Assembly (NCBI GenBank): GCA_900541345.1
Contig: UQJE01000032.1
Location: forward strand, 1 to 24,961
Direction of reading: 5' to 3'
DNA from: an uncultured Blautia sp.
GTDB taxonomy: Bacteria; Bacillota; Clostridia; Lachnospirales; Lachnospiraceae
DNA length: 24,961 nucleotides
Below, one piece after another: positions 6,659 through 15,000 of the stretch. Position 1 is the first letter of the stretch, and every line of letters begins with the position of its first letter. The translations under genes were made by a program, and so were the position numbers. The notes beneath the pieces are model-generated. The model saw nothing but the letters and a program-made list of their open reading frames with translations, made no database searches and was not told the DNA's origin.

Positions 6659-7198
6659 ATGTCACGTATCGGTAGACTTCCAGTTGCAATTCCTGCTGGC
6701 GTTGAAGTAAAAGTAGCAGACGGAAACGTTGTAACTGTAAAAGGACCAAAGGGAACGCTTGAAAGAGCGCTTCCAGTTGAAATGGAAATCAAAGTAGAAG
6801 ATGGTCAGGTATTAGTTACAAGACCAAACGACTTAAAAAGAATGAAATCTCTTCACGGTTTAACAAGAAGCCTTATCCACAACATGGTTGTAGGTGTAAG
6901 CGAAGGTTACACAAAGACTCTTGAAGTAAACGGTGTAGGTTATAAAGCAGCAAAACAGGGTAAGAAACTTGTTCTTAACCTGGGATATTCTCACCCGGTT
7001 GAAATGGAAGATCCGGAAGGTCTGGAATCCAAAGTAGATGGAAACAAGATTATCGTTTCCGGTATCAGCAAAGAAAAAGTTGGCCAGTTTGCAGCTGAAA
7101 TCAGAGATAAGAGAAGACCTGAGCCATACAAGGGCAAAGGTATCAAATATGCTGATGAAGTTATCAGACGTAAAGTTGGTAAGACTGGTAAGAAATAA
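6659..7198 (+). CDS. rplF: Ribosomal protein L6
   Basis: This 179-residue protein is L6, a two-domain protein beside the factor-binding (sarcin-ricin) region of the 50S. MSRIGRLPVAIPAGVEV begins the first domain. The second contains GYTKTLEVNGVGYKA and the C-terminal signature RRPEPYKGKGIKYADEVIRRKVGKTGKK. Length is standard. AATAGGAGGA precedes the ATG. rplR starts 17 bases after the stop. Confidence 0.98.
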   Translation: MSRIGRLPVAIPAGVEVKVADGNVVTVKGPKGTLERALPVEMEIKVEDGQVLVTRPNDLKRMKSLHGLTRSLIHNMVVGVSEGYTKTLEVNGVGYKAAKQGKKLVLNLGYSHPVEMEDPEGLESKVDGNKIIVSGISKEKVGQFAAEIRDKRRPEPYKGKGIKYADEVIRRKVGKTGKK

Positions 7199-7215
7199 TT
7201 AAGGAGAGTGAGAAC

Positions 7216-7584
7216 ATGATAAAGAAAGCATCTAGGGCGGAAATTCGTCAGAATAAGCATAGAAGATTACGTCATCATTTAAACGGCACTGCAGCAACAC
7301 CACGTCTTGCAGTATTTCGTTCCAACAAGCATATGTATGCTCAGATTATTGATGACACCGTTGGTAAGACTTTAGTATCTGCTTCTACTCTTCAGAAAGA
7401 AGTAAACGCAGAGTTAGAGCACACAAATGATGTAGCAGCAGCAGCACACTTAGGAACCGTAATTGGTAAAAAAGCAGTAGAAGCTGGTATCGAAAGCGTT
7501 GTTTTCGACAGAGGCGGATACATTTACCACGGTAAAGTGAAAGCATTAGCAGACGCAGCTAGAGAAGCTGGACTGAAATTCTAA
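7216..7584 (+). CDS. rplR: Ribosomal protein L18
   Basis: This 122-residue protein is L18, which with L5 binds 5S rRNA in the central protuberance. The basic N-terminal tail (MIKKASRAEIRQNKHRRLRHHLNGTAATPRLAVFRSNKHMYAQIIDD) and the C-terminal VVFDRGGYIYHGKVKALADAAREAGLKF identify it. AAGGAGAG lies upstream of the ATG. It is 20 bases from rpsE and certainly in the same transcript. Confidence 0.98.
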   Translation: MIKKASRAEIRQNKHRRLRHHLNGTAATPRLAVFRSNKHMYAQIIDDTVGKTLVSASTLQKEVNAELEHTNDVAAAAHLGTVIGKKAVEAGIESVVFDRGGYIYHGKVKALADAAREAGLKF

Positions 7585-7604
7585 GAGAGGGAGGAAAAGA
7601 ACAC

Positions 7605-8114
7605 ATGAAACGTAATCTTATTGATGCTAGTCAGTTAGAGTTAGAAGATAAAGTAGTATCAATCAAGCGTGTTACCAAGGTTGTTAAAGGTGGTCGTAAC
7701 TTCCGTTTCACAGCTTTAGTTGTAGTAGGCGACGGCAATGGACACGTTGGTGCAGGTTTAGGTAAAGCAGCCGAAATTCCGGAAGCAATCCGCAAAGGAA
7801 AAGAGGATGCTATGAAGAACTTAGTTACAGTTGCAAGAGATGAGAATAATTCCATCACTCATGACTTCGTAGGAAAATACGGAAGCGCAGAGATGCTTCT
7901 TAAGAGAGCTCCGGAAGGTACTGGTGTTATCGCTGGTGGTCCGGCCCGTGCAGTTGTAGAGTTAGCTGGTATCAAAAACATCCGTGCAAAATGTATGGGT
8001 TCAAGAAACAAACAGAACGTTGTTCTGGCTACCATCGAAGGCCTGAGACAGTTAAAGACTCCGGAAGAAGTTGCAAAACTTCGCGGAAAGTCTGTTGATG
8101 AGATTCTGGCTTAA
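7605..8114 (+). CDS. rpsE: Ribosomal protein S5
   Basis: This 169-residue protein is S5, important for decoding accuracy and the mRNA entry channel. The N-terminal double-stranded-RNA-binding-like domain runs through VVSIKRVTKVVKGGRNFRFTALVVVGDGNGHVGAGLGKA (about residues 17-55). The C-terminal domain contains GTGVIAGGPARAVVELAGI and RNKQNVV. GAGGGAGGAAAA precedes the ATG. The stop overlaps the rpmD ribosome binding site, leaving 13 bases between genes. Confidence 0.98.
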   Translation: MKRNLIDASQLELEDKVVSIKRVTKVVKGGRNFRFTALVVVGDGNGHVGAGLGKAAEIPEAIRKGKEDAMKNLVTVARDENNSITHDFVGKYGSAEMLLKRAPEGTGVIAGGPARAVVELAGIKNIRAKCMGSRNKQNVVLATIEGLRQLKTPEEVAKLRGKSVDEILA

Positions 8115-8127
8115 GGAGGAAATGAAA

Positions 8128-8310
8128 ATGGCAGACACATTAAAAGTTACATTAGTAAAATCTCCGATTGGCGCAGTTCCGAAGCACAGAAAAACAGTTG
8201 AGGCTATGGGTCTTACCAAAATGCACAAAACAGTTGAAATGCCGGATAACGCAGCAACAAGAGGAATGATTCAGCAGGTTAAGCACCTGGTAAAAGTAGA
8301 AGAAGCATAA
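8128..8310 (+). CDS. rpmD: Ribosomal protein L30
   Basis: This 60-residue protein is L30, a small 50S protein with a ferredoxin-like fold. LKVTLVKSPIGAVPKHRKTVEAMGLTKMHKTVEMPDN is typical. ATG 8128 is chosen because AAGGAGGA at 8113-8120 lies 7 bases upstream. ATG 8122 would be one base from it, and the longer frame from 8071 runs inside rpsE. The last codons form the 5' arm of a strong hairpin whose loop contains the UAA stop codon. Confidence 0.96.
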   Translation: MADTLKVTLVKSPIGAVPKHRKTVEAMGLTKMHKTVEMPDNAATRGMIQQVKHLVKVEEA

Positions 8311-8323
8311 TTGCTTCTTCTGC
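8296..8323 (+). other. Strong hairpin enclosing the rpmD stop codon
   Basis: AGAAGAAGCA (8298-8307) pairs perfectly with TGCTTCTTCT (8312-8321). The loop TAAT (8308-8311) contains the rpmD UAA. A G-U and a G-C pair can extend the stem to 8296 and 8323. The bases that follow are A-rich, not a U-run, so it is not an intrinsic terminator on this strand. It could slow a terminating ribosome, protect mRNA from 3' exonucleases, or tune rplO expression; these are inferences. Confidence 0.7.
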
Positions 8324-8372
8324 AATAAAAAGACAAATTATATAGCTTTGAAAAATAAAAGGAGGTGCCAAA

Positions 8373-8813
8373 ATGGAATTATCAAATTTAAGACCAGCAG
8401 AAGGTTCTAAACACAGCGATAACTTCAGAAGAGGCCGTGGACATGGTTCTGGAAACGGAAAAACAGCCGGTAAAGGACACAAAGGACAGTTAGCTCGTTC
8501 CGGACACAAGAAACCGGGATTTGAAGGCGGACAGATGCCTTTATACAGACGTATTCCTAAGAGAGGCTTTACAAACAGAAATTCTAAAGAAATCATCGCA
8601 ATCAACGTAGATGTACTGAATCGTTTTGAAGATGGTGCAGAAGTAACAGTTGAAAGCTTACTTGCAAGCGGTGCAATTTCCAAAGCAGGTGACGGTGTTA
8701 AGATTCTTGGAAACGGTGAGCTTACAAAGAAACTCAACGTGAAAGTAAACGCTGTTAGTGAAACTGCAAAAACAAAAATTGAAGCAGCAGGTGGAACAGT
8801 AGAGGTGATCTAA
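8373..8813 (+). CDS. rplO: Ribosomal protein L15
   Basis: This 146-residue protein is L15, a late-assembly 50S protein. Its extended glycine- and basic-rich N-terminal half is clear (RGRGHGSGNGKTAGKGHKGQ, about residues 23-42; then GFEGGQMPLYRRIPKRGF). The globular C-terminal half has the INVDVLNRFEDGAEVTVESLLASGAI segment. AAAGGAGGTG lies upstream of the ATG. The stop overlaps the secY start (TAATG), the usual coupling of these genes. Confidence 0.98.
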   Translation: MELSNLRPAEGSKHSDNFRRGRGHGSGNGKTAGKGHKGQLARSGHKKPGFEGGQMPLYRRIPKRGFTNRNSKEIIAINVDVLNRFEDGAEVTVESLLASGAISKAGDGVKILGNGELTKKLNVKVNAVSETAKTKIEAAGGTVEVI

Positions 8814-10129
8814 TGTTTGAGACTCTCAAAAATGTTTTCAGAGTGAAAGAAATGAGACGCAAGCTGCTCTATGTACTGTGGATGATTCTTATTATCCGTA
8901 TCGGTTCTCAGCTTCCGGTTCCGGGAGTAGATACAGATTTCTTTAAGGATTGGTTTGCACAGAACTCCGGTGACGCATTCAACTTCTTTGATGCGTTTAC
9001 CGGCGGCTCTTTTACTCAGATGTCAATCTTTGCATTGAACATTACCCCATATATCACTTCTTCCATTATCATGCAGCTTCTTACCATTGCTATTCCGGCG
9101 CTGGAAGAAATGCACAGAGACGGGGAAGAGGGAAGAAAGAAAATCACAGCAATTACACGTTACGTGACAGTTGGTCTGGCTCTTTTTGAATCTACTGCTA
9201 TGGCAATTGGATTTGGACGTCAGGGACTGATTCCCGATATGAATTTCTTAAAAGGTGCAGTCGTAGTTGTCTGCCTTACAGCAGGCTCTGCAATGCTGAT
9301 GTGGATTGGTGAGCGTATTACGGAAAAGGGTGTTGGAAATGGTATTTCCATCGTTCTTACTGTAAATATTGTTTCACGTATCCCAAGCGATATCGCGCTT
9401 CTTTATGAGAATTTTATCAAGGGAAAAACAATAGCAAAAGGACTTCTTGCAGGTGCGATCATCGCGGCAATTATCCTTGTGATTGTTGTATTTGTTCTTG
9501 TTCTTAACGGAGCAGAGAGAAGAATCCCGATTCAGTATTCCAAGAAAATGGTTGGCAGAAAAATGATGGGAGGACAGTCTGCAAGTATTCCTTTAAAAGT
9601 AAATACAGCAGGTGTTATTCCGGTTATTTTTGCATCTTCTATCATGTCCGTTCCTACAATTATTGCGCAGCTTATGCACAAAGGAAACGGAACTGGAATC
9701 GGAAGTGAGATTTTAAGAGGTCTTTCTTCAAATAACTGGTGTAATCCGAACCAGCTTCAGTATAGCTGGGGTCTGATCGTATATATTGTTTTATGTGTGT
9801 TCTTCGCATATTTTTACACCTCCATTACATTTAACCCTCTGGAGGTTGCAGACAATATTAAGAAACAGGGCGGTTTCATTCCGGGTATCCGTCCGGGAAA
9901 ACCAACCTCAGATTATTTGACGAAAATCTTAAATTATATTATATTTATAGGTGTAGTGGGTCTGATGATTGTTGCGATTATTCCGTTCTTCTTTAACGGT
10001 GTATTTGGGGCAAATGTTTCTTTCGGCGGTACGTCTATTATCATTATCGTAGGCGTTATCCTTGAGACAGTAAAACAGATTGAGTCCCAGTTACTTGTCC
10101 GCAATTACAAAGGATTCCTGAACAACTAA
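8813..10129 (+). CDS. secY: Protein translocase subunit SecY
   Basis: This 438-residue membrane protein is SecY, the channel subunit of the SecYEG translocon. It has the ten-helix pattern: a first helix around LLYVLWMILIIRIGSQLPVPGV, the plug region with GGSFTQMSIFALNITPYITSSIIMQLL, and the ERITEKGVGNGISIVLTVNI segment. NGAERRIPIQYSKKMVGRKMMGGQSASIPLKVNTAGVIPVIFASS covers the cytosolic loop that binds SecA and the ribosome. The C-terminal GTSIIIIVGVILETVKQIESQLLVRNYKGFL is conserved. The length is normal. It starts on the rplO stop codon, and a 114-base gap with two hairpins follows. Confidence 0.98.
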   Translation: MFETLKNVFRVKEMRRKLLYVLWMILIIRIGSQLPVPGVDTDFFKDWFAQNSGDAFNFFDAFTGGSFTQMSIFALNITPYITSSIIMQLLTIAIPALEEMHRDGEEGRKKITAITRYVTVGLALFESTAMAIGFGRQGLIPDMNFLKGAVVVVCLTAGSAMLMWIGERITEKGVGNGISIVLTVNIVSRIPSDIALLYENFIKGKTIAKGLLAGAIIAAIILVIVVFVLVLNGAERRIPIQYSKKMVGRKMMGGQSASIPLKVNTAGVIPVIFASSIMSVPTIIAQLMHKGNGTGIGSEILRGLSSNNWCNPNQLQYSWGLIVYIVLCVFFAYFYTSITFNPLEVADNIKKQGGFIPGIRPGKPTSDYLTKILNYIIFIGVVGLMIVAIIPFFFNGVFGANVSFGGTSIIIIVGVILETVKQIESQLLVRNYKGFLNN

Positions 10130-10136
10130 AAAAAGA

Positions 10137-10207
10137 AAGGCAGAGGTGCTGGCACCAAAGCCTTGAAAAAGCATACAGAAGAGTTGCCAGAGGCAAGTCT
10201 TCTGTAT
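10137..10207 (+). promoter_or_regulatory. Two tandem hairpins in the secY-adk gap
   Basis: Hairpin 1 (10137-10164) pairs AAGGC with GCCTT and, inside three-base internal loops, GGTG with CACC around CTGG. Hairpin 2 (10173-10207) pairs ATACAGAAGA (10173-10182) with TCTTCTGTAT (10198-10207) and, after a G/G mismatch, TTGCC with GGCAA around a three-base loop. Neither is followed by a clean U-run, so both look unlike standard terminators. They fill most of the 114 bases between secY and the adk start and could act in processing, stability or attenuation. The structure is seen; the role is inferred. Confidence 0.6.
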
Positions 10208-10243
10208 TTGCTACACAAGAAAAATAAAACGGAGGGTATGACT

Positions 10244-10888
10244 ATGAGAATTATTATGTTGGGTGCGCCGGGAGCCGGAAAAGGTACACAGGCAAAAAAA
10301 ATTGCTGAGAAATATGGAATTCCGCATATTTCCACAGGAGATATTTTCCGTGCCAATATCAAAAATGGCACAGAGCTTGGCAAAAAAGCAAAAACCTACA
10401 TGGATCAGGGACTTCTTGTTCCGGATGAGCTGACCTGCGATTTAGTTGTAGACAGAATCCAGCAGGAAGACGCTGTAAATGGATATGTACTGGATGGTTT
10501 TCCAAGAACAATTCCGCAGGCAGAATGTCTTACAGAGGCTTTAAATAAACTTGACAGCAAGATTGATTTTGCCATTGACGTAAATGTCCCAGACGAAAAT
10601 ATTGTAAACCGTATGTCCGGAAGAAGAGCATGTTTAAAATGTGGAGCTACTTACCATGTTGTATATGCTGCTCCGAAGGCAGAAGGAATTTGTGATACAT
10701 GTGGAGAGGCTCTTGTTCTCCGGGAAGATGACAAGCCGGAAACAGTACAGAAGCGCTTAAACGTATATCATGAGCAGACACAGCCGCTTATTGATTACTA
10801 CACAAAACAGGGCGTATTAAAAACAGTTGACGGAACAAAGAATCTGGAAGAAGTATTCCAGGAAGTTGTTTCCATTCTCGGCGAATAG
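10244..10888 (+). CDS. adk: Adenylate kinase, zinc-lid type
   Basis: This 214-residue protein interconverts AMP + ATP and 2 ADP in the cytosol. The P-loop GAPGAGKG is at residues 7-14, the AMP-binding segment HISTGDIFRANI at 28-39, and DGFPRT at 84-89. The LID carries four cysteines (130, 133, 150, 153) in a CxxC-x16-CxxC zinc site, as in many Gram-positive enzymes. ATG 10244 is chosen because GGAGGG at 10231-10236 is 7 bases upstream and MRIIMLGAPG is the family start. Upstream in-frame ATGs at 10238 and 10163 are too close to that site or lie within the hairpin region. The secY-adk-map-infA order is typical of Firmicutes. Confidence 0.97.
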   Translation: MRIIMLGAPGAGKGTQAKKIAEKYGIPHISTGDIFRANIKNGTELGKKAKTYMDQGLLVPDELTCDLVVDRIQQEDAVNGYVLDGFPRTIPQAECLTEALNKLDSKIDFAIDVNVPDENIVNRMSGRRACLKCGATYHVVYAAPKAEGICDTCGEALVLREDDKPETVQKRLNVYHEQTQPLIDYYTKQGVLKTVDGTKNLEEVFQEVVSILGE

Positions 10889-10902
10889 GAATGAGGAGAG
10901 CT

Positions 10903-11658
10903 ATGTCAGTTTCTATTAAGACAGAGCATGAAATTGCCCTTATGAGAGAGGCAGGCCATTTACTTGAAAAAGTCCATGATGGTCTGATTCCATACATTAA
11001 ACCGGGAGTCAGCACAAAAGAGCTGGACCGTATCGGAGAAGATATGATCCGTTCCCTTGGCTGCGTTCCCAATTTCTTAAACTACGGAGGATTTCCGGGT
11101 TCTTTCTGTATCAGCTTAAATGACGAGGTGGTACACGGAATCCCCTCTGAAGAAAAAATCATTCAGGACGGCGATCTTGTAAAAATCGATGCCGGTCTGA
11201 TATACAAAGGATACCATTCTGATGCTGCGCGTACTTACGCAGTAGGGGAGGTTTCTCCTGAGGCAAAAAACCTTATGGAGGTAACAAAGCAGTGCTTCTT
11301 TGAAGGCCTGAAAGCTGCGAAAGCAGGAAATCACTTAAATGATATTTCCAAGGCAATCGGAGCTTACGCTGCAAAATATCGTTACGGGATTGTACGTGAT
11401 CTGGTAGGTCATGGAATCGGAACACATCTTCATGAAGATCCTCAGATCCCGAATTTTCCTCAGAAAAGAAGAGGAATCCGTCTGATGCCGGGCATGACAC
11501 TTGCTGTAGAGCCCATGATCAATCTTGGACGCGCAGATGTGGCATGGCTGGATGATGAATGGACAGTGGTAACTATGGACGGTTCTCTGTCTGCCCATTA
11601 CGAAAATACCATTCTGATTACAGATGGTGAACCAGAAATTCTGACCCTTACGAAATAA
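10903..11658 (+). CDS. map: Methionine aminopeptidase, type I
   Basis: This 251-residue cytosolic metalloenzyme removes N-terminal Met from nascent proteins. The five metal ligands are in place: Asp96 (in KIDAG), Asp107 (in HSDAAR), His170 (in VGHGIG), Glu203 (in VEPM) and Glu234 (in HYENT), one off the E. coli numbers. The active-site His79 lies in VVHGIP. ATG 10903 is preferred because AGGAG (10894-10898) lies just upstream and homologues start near here. ATG 10891 would add MRRA and has a weak site. It follows adk by 14 bases. No N-terminal zinc-finger extension is present. Confidence 0.96.
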   Translation: MSVSIKTEHEIALMREAGHLLEKVHDGLIPYIKPGVSTKELDRIGEDMIRSLGCVPNFLNYGGFPGSFCISLNDEVVHGIPSEEKIIQDGDLVKIDAGLIYKGYHSDAARTYAVGEVSPEAKNLMEVTKQCFFEGLKAAKAGNHLNDISKAIGAYAAKYRYGIVRDLVGHGIGTHLHEDPQIPNFPQKRRGIRLMPGMTLAVEPMINLGRADVAWLDDEWTVVTMDGSLSAHYENTILITDGEPEILTLTK

Positions 11659-11685
11659 AATAAGGAATGACTATGGAGGTTAAAA

Positions 11686-11904
11686 ATGTCAAAAGCAGAT
11701 GTAATTGAAGTGGAAGGCACAGTTCTTGAGAAGCTGCCTAACGCAATGTTTAAAGTGGAACTGGAGAACAAGCATGTGGTCCTTGCACATATCAGCGGGA
11801 AATTACGAATGAACTTTATTCGTATCCTTCCGGGAGATAAGGTTACAATCGAACTTTCTCCATATGACCTGTCTAAAGGCAGAATTATCTGGAGAGATAA
11901 ATAA
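11686..11904 (+). CDS. infA: Translation initiation factor IF-1
   Basis: This 72-residue S1-like OB-fold protein blocks the 30S A site during initiation and works with IF-2 and IF-3. MSKADVIEVEGTVLEKLPNAMFKVELENKHVVLAHISGKLRMNFIRILPGDKVTIELSPYDLSKGRIIWR is a complete, typical IF-1. GGAGG lies about 8 bases before the ATG. In most relatives rpmJ, rpsM, rpsK, often rpsD, rpoA and rplQ come next. Here infA is followed at once by a terminator and an unrelated operon. Confidence 0.98.
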   Translation: MSKADVIEVEGTVLEKLPNAMFKVELENKHVVLAHISGKLRMNFIRILPGDKVTIELSPYDLSKGRIIWRDK

Positions 11905-11910
11905 AGAATG

Positions 11911-11950
11911 CGAAACCGTTTTTCACAGAGATGTGAGAAGCGGTTTTTTT
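11911..11950 (+). terminator. Intrinsic terminator of the ribosomal protein operon
   Basis: AAACCG (11913-11918) pairs with CGGTTT (11941-11946), and inside it TCACA pairs with TGTGA around GAGA. A run of seven T (11944-11950) follows immediately. This is a conventional Rho-independent terminator 8 bases after the infA stop. It closes the long operon and separates it from the promoter at 11959. Confidence 0.9.
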
Positions 11951-11958
11951 GTCATTTC

Positions 11959-11987
11959 TTGCGCACCGTTCTATTCTGGTGTATAAT
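11959..11987 (+). promoter_or_regulatory. Sigma-A-type promoter for the trio-dinB operon
   Basis: A -35 box TTGCGC (11959-11964), a 17-base spacer and a perfect -10 box TATAAT (11982-11987) sit just after the infA terminator. The expected transcript start is near 11994, giving a leader of about 30 bases to the GTG start at 12026. No operator or LexA-type box was seen around it. Confidence 0.8.
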
Positions 11988-12025
11988 TATTTGCAGAGAC
12001 GAAACAAATTTTGCAAGGGCGTAAG

Positions 12026-15000
12026 GTGAAGAATTTGAAGAAAAAAATCGAACAGCTTTTAAGCGGAAAATTTGAATATGAACAGCCACAGCTTCTTTTT
12101 TCCCAGGAAAAACTTTCAATTGTGCTAAAAGCAGGGGAGACAAAAAAGGGAGAGCTGTATTTTGGAACAGAAGATAATCAGAAAATAAGAGGATACATTA
12201 CATCATCAGACAGGCGGTTTGTTCCCGGATTTGACCGCTTTTCCGGAACAACGGTCTGCCTGCCTTATTGTGTGGACGGAAGCGGCATGGAGCAGGGAGA
12301 CAGTACAAAAGGCTGGCTCTGCTTTACAACAAGCATCGGAGAATATAAACTTCCATTTGAGATTACCATAGAGAAGGAGCAGGTACAGAGTACAGAGGGG
12401 GTCATCCGAAACATAGACGAATTCTCTGAAATTGCAAAAGAGGATTTTCGTGAGGCGTACCGTCTTTTTACAGATAAAAATTTTGGATTTATTCTGAGAG
12501 AGGAATCAAAGGAAGTTCAGGCGCTTTATAAAGGATTGGCAAGACAGCCCGTCACGTATCAGCACCTGGAGGAGTTTCTTGTAAGTACAGGAAAAAAAGA
12601 GAAGGTTTCCATTTCTTTGAAAAAAGAAAAAGAAGAATTTTATGAGGTTTGTCAGTCTGCAAAAGAGTCCTTTACAATTATAAGAAGCGGTTGGGGCCAT
12701 CTCCGTCTTGATGTGGAGACAGAAGGAGAATTTCTCGAGACAGAGAAAAAAGTAATTACAGAGGAAGACTTTATCGGCAGCTTTTATGAATTGGATTATC
12801 TGATCAGAAAAGAAAAGCTTGGAAGAGGAATACAGTACGGGGAAATCCGTATCCGAAGCCCGTATCAGGAGCTCAGATATACCATTGCCGCATCAAGGAC
12901 AGGGAAAGCCCAGGTAAATGTCCGCACAGGAGAAAAAAAGGAACGTCTGAAGCTGATGGAAGATTATCTTTCCTGGCGCTGCGGAAAAAAAGAAACGAAT
13001 ACCTGGCTCAGAGAGAGTCTTGAAAATCTGGGAAGTCTGAAAGAAAAAGGGCTTGATTATCCGGAGTATCAGATTTATGAGGCGTATCTTCTTCATCTTG
13101 ATAACAGAGACGAGGAGGCCAAAGAGATTCTGGTAAAATACCAGGACAAATCTTTTACAAAAGAAGATTTGGAGCTTGCAGGCATATTCTTATATGTGTG
13201 CACCCTTACAGGGCTTTATAAAGATAAAATGCAGGCGCTTCGAAAAGTACAAAATTTCTACATGCAAAAGGGTGACAGCTTCTGGCTTCTCTGTGTACTT
13301 CAGAAAATGGATCCGGAAATCAAAACATCCCCGTCAAAAAGCCTTTTCCTGATGGAAGAGCAGTTTGAGAGAGGCTGCAAAAATCCCCTTCTGTACCTGG
13401 AAGCGTGGGAATGTATCTCAAAAGATATGACGCTTCTGCACAGGCTTACAGGCTTCTGGACCCAGGTATTTCTGTTTGCAGGGAAAAGAGGAATTTTAAC
13501 AGAAGAACTCACTATGCGGTTTGCGTATTTATCGGGATATGAAAAAAGCTACAACGAGAGTATGTATCGTGCTCTTGCTATGGGCTGTGATGCTTTTCCT
13601 TCCCAGGATACACTGGAAGCAGTGTGCAAATACATTATGAAAGGAAATCCCAGAAGACAGGAATATTTTAAGTGGTTTTCTATGGCTGTGGAGCAGGGAC
13701 TTCGTCTTACAAGACTTTATGAGTACTATGTGGAAACTATGGATACTTCATACCAAAGAGAACTTCCAAAACAGCTTCTCATGTATTTTACGTATAATAA
13801 CAATAACCTTGGAGATGCAAGAAAAGCTTTTATTTATGCGGGAGTAACTGCAAATAAAGAAAGAGAGCCTCAGACCTTTGAGAGTTATCGGGAAAATATG
13901 GAAACCTTTGCGGCACAGAAGCTCAGAGAAGGCAGGATCAATGAAAATTATGCCGTTCTGTATCAGGAATTTTTAAGCGAGCCGAAAACGAGAGAAGAAG
14001 GAAAGCTTCTTGCAGCCCGTATGTTTACAAAACGTCTGTACTGTGATGATAAAAAAATACGAAGCGTGATCGTCCGGCACAGCCAGCTTGGAAGGGAGGA
14101 AGTATATCCTCTTAGCCAGGGCGTGGCGTATCCGAGAATTTATACAGAGGACGCAGTTATTCTTTTCCAGGACGAGAAGCAGCGCCGTTACTGTTCCACG
14201 GTAGATTACAATCTGAAAAAACTGATGGACGAGAGAGAAATGATCCCTGCTGTTCTTCACTGCGGCGTATCAGAGCCGGGAGTGCTTCTTCATTACTGCG
14301 AGCATAACGAAATTACGAAAGAAAATCTTTCAGTATTTTTAAAATTAGTTGAAAATGAGGCGTTTGCGAAGGATTATGTTCAGGCAGTCCGTAAAAAAAT
14401 TCTGGATTACTATGCGGAACATATCCACGGAGAGGATTTAGATGATTATTTAAGAAATATGGACTTCCGTGCCTATGCAGCAGTAGATAAAAAGACGCTG
14501 ATGGAAACCCTGATTGCAAGACGCTTTTTCCCTCAGGCAATGGGAATCGTAGAGGAATTTGGGTTTGAGGGGCTTGATAAAAGAGACCTTTTAAAGCTTA
14601 CAAGCCGCATGATCTTAAGATGCGATGGAGCAGAGGACGAGGAACTTTTATCTCTGTCCTCTGAGGTTTACAGAAGCGGAATTTATGACGAGGTTATTTT
14701 ACAGTATCTCATGAAGTACCGATTTGGACCTGTGGAAGAGCTTTTATCCATATGGAAAAGCGCAAAAGGCTTTGATATGGACACGTATGAGCTGGAAGAA
14801 AAAATATTAAGCCTTCTGATGTTTACAACAGATTACCGGAAAGAAGGGGAGGCAGTTCTTGAAGCTTATGTGAGGCACACAGGAAAAGAAAGAATTATCG
14901 GTTCTTATCTTACCCAGGTAGCATATGGGATTTTTGTGAAAGAATATCCTATGAGTGAATTTGTGTACCGATGTCTGGAAAACGCTTATATAAAAAAATG

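Noticed and set aside
8296..8335. Intrinsic terminator after rpmD.
   Set aside because: The stem is strong but is followed by A-rich sequence, not a U-run, and essential rplO and secY lie downstream.
8311..8346. Possible promoter before rplO (TTGCTT and TATAGC).
   Set aside because: Spacing is about 24 bases and no acceptable -10 box lies at 16-18 bases.
8279..8737. A 152-residue - strand open frame over rpmD-rplO.
   Set aside because: It covers the conserved rplO gene and the rpmD hairpin; proline/leucine-rich shadow with no family resemblance.
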